From: Deinococcus aerolatus
GTDB taxonomy: Bacteria > Deinococcota > Deinococci > Deinococcales > Deinococcaceae
NCBI RefSeq assembly: GCF_014647055.1
Contig: NZ_BMOL01000017.1
Coordinates: 3,438-67,437, forward strand
Reading direction: 5' to 3'
Length of the DNA: 64,000 nt
Shown here: piece by piece, positions 63,444 to 64,000 of the stretch
How the letters are laid out: every line of letters starts with the position of its first letter
How positions within the stretch are numbered: position 1 is the first letter of the stretch
Made by a program: the position numbers and the translations under genes
The notes under the pieces: generated by a model
Database searches by the model: none
Told to the model about the DNA's origin: nothing
What the model saw: only the letters and a program-made list of their open reading frames with translations

Positions 63444-64000
63444 TCATACGAATCCCGATTAATTAATTATACGAGGCCACCAATGGAAGAAGGTTAGGGA
63501 GCGCGCCCGTTCACACTGATCTTCCAACCACCGACAATGGGCGGCGAGCAGCCCTTTCAGCGCGTCCAAAGTGGGGAAATGTCGGTTTTTCAAGGGCACA
63601 TCGGTGAGCGACCACAAGCGTTCTGCCGGTTGTAACTCTTGAGAGTACGGGGGCAGAAAGACCAGATGGAGGCCTTCAGGACAGATCAGCTGCGGGCCAC
63701 AGTGCCACCCCGCCCCGACCAGAACCAGCACGATCTCCCGGCACTGCCCCGCGCCGGTATCACGGGCAAAGCGGTCGAGCACCGCCTGAAAGGCGAGTGT
63801 GTCCACGCTCGGCACCAACCAATACTGGCTTTCCCCTGTCTGCGGACAGACAAATGCGTACACGTACAGCCAGGCGTAGCGGTGTTCCACCGCTACCGTT
63901 GGGGCTTTGCCTCGCTCAGCCCACATCTTCCCAACAATGGGCTTCAGTCCCAGACGGTGTTCGTCCATGCACCAGACTTCTGCTGCTCGTCCAGTTCCTT
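63444..64000 (-). mobile_element. IS630-family insertion sequence, copy B (cut by window edge)
   Basis: The left end is TCATACGAATCCCGATTAAT from 63444, related to the ends of copy A (TCATACGGACTCCGAT). The TA at 63447-63448 is at the same place as in copy A. The element continues past the window edge. Confidence 0.75.
63459..64000 (-). CDS. IS630 transposase, catalytic part, Asp replaced (partial)
   Basis: The frame is open to the window edge and reads GTGRAAEVWCMDEHRLGLKPIVGKMW, with RYAWLYVYAFVCPQTGESQYWLVPSVDTL and LPPYSQELQPAERLWSLTD. The first Asp (MDEHR) and the Glu (LQPAER) are present, but the second catalytic site reads LVLVGAGWHCG where Asp-Gly-Ala-Gly-Trp-His is expected: GTC (Val) stands for GAC (Asp). 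It is related to copy A but clearly diverged. Confidence 0.78.
   Translation of the reverse strand, partial: GTGRAAEVWCMDEHRLGLKPIVGKMWAERGKAPTVAVEHRYAWLYVYAFVCPQTGESQYWLVPSVDTLAFQAVLDRFARDTGAGQCREIVLVLVGAGWHCGPQLICPEGLHLVFLPPYSQELQPAERLWSLTDVPLKNRHFPTLDALKGLLAAHCRWLEDQCERARSLTFFHWWPRIIN

Overview
The window looks like part of a secondary replicon (plasmid or megaplasmid) of a Deinococcus-type bacterium. This is inferred from the high GC content, an iteron origin next to a RepA initiator, many insertion sequences, and several genes whose -10 box lies only 6-9 bases before the start codon, the leaderless arrangement common in Deinococcus. No rRNA, tRNA or CRISPR array was seen.

Layout. 1-5.4 kb: a cut-off IS4 transposase, a coupled HD-GYP/GGDEF pair for cyclic-di-GMP turnover, and a secreted protein with a zinc-ribbon partner. 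6.1-10.5 kb: an ABC importer operon (two permeases, binding protein, acetamidase/formamidase) with no ATPase gene. 10.5-20.3 kb: an IS630 copy, a multi-sensor histidine kinase, an alpha/beta hydrolase, a secreted HEXXH metalloprotease facing a chagasin-type inhibitor (both bordered by ~105-bp inverted repeats), a coiled-coil protein and several decayed genes (YHYH protein, TnpB, tyrosine recombinase). 20.7-28.8 kb: poorly known plasmid-type genes, an IS200/IS605-type TnpB element, an IS3 relic and a second replication-type gene with its own cis elements. 28.9-34.7 kb: an XRE regulator divergent from an addB-addA pair through an operator-promoter. 35.7-37.3 kb: RepA and six iterons.

37.5-63.4 kb is mostly a surface-polysaccharide island. 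rmlBACD makes dTDP-rhamnose. A second operon encodes an initiating sugar-phosphate transferase, the enzymes of UDP-2,3-diacetamido-mannuronate synthesis (WbpA, B, D, E, I types), Wzx flippase, Wzy polymerase and four glycosyltransferases. Next come an acyltransferase, IS fragments, a second polymerase-like membrane protein with an envelope-type partner, and a cut-off IS630. Between the two sugar blocks lie a truncated ParB gene and nested IS3 elements, so the island appears to have been assembled in, and to have damaged, the partition region next to the origin.

The most interesting parts are the replication gene at 26.0-27.7 kb, with DnaA-like boxes, a coupled small upstream ORF and iteron-like repeats inside the coding sequence; the operator-controlled AddAB pair, whose AddB-like subunit has lost its recognisable nuclease and Walker A motifs; and the protease/inhibitor cassette between inverted repeats. 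All functional calls come from reading the sequence; no database search was run.
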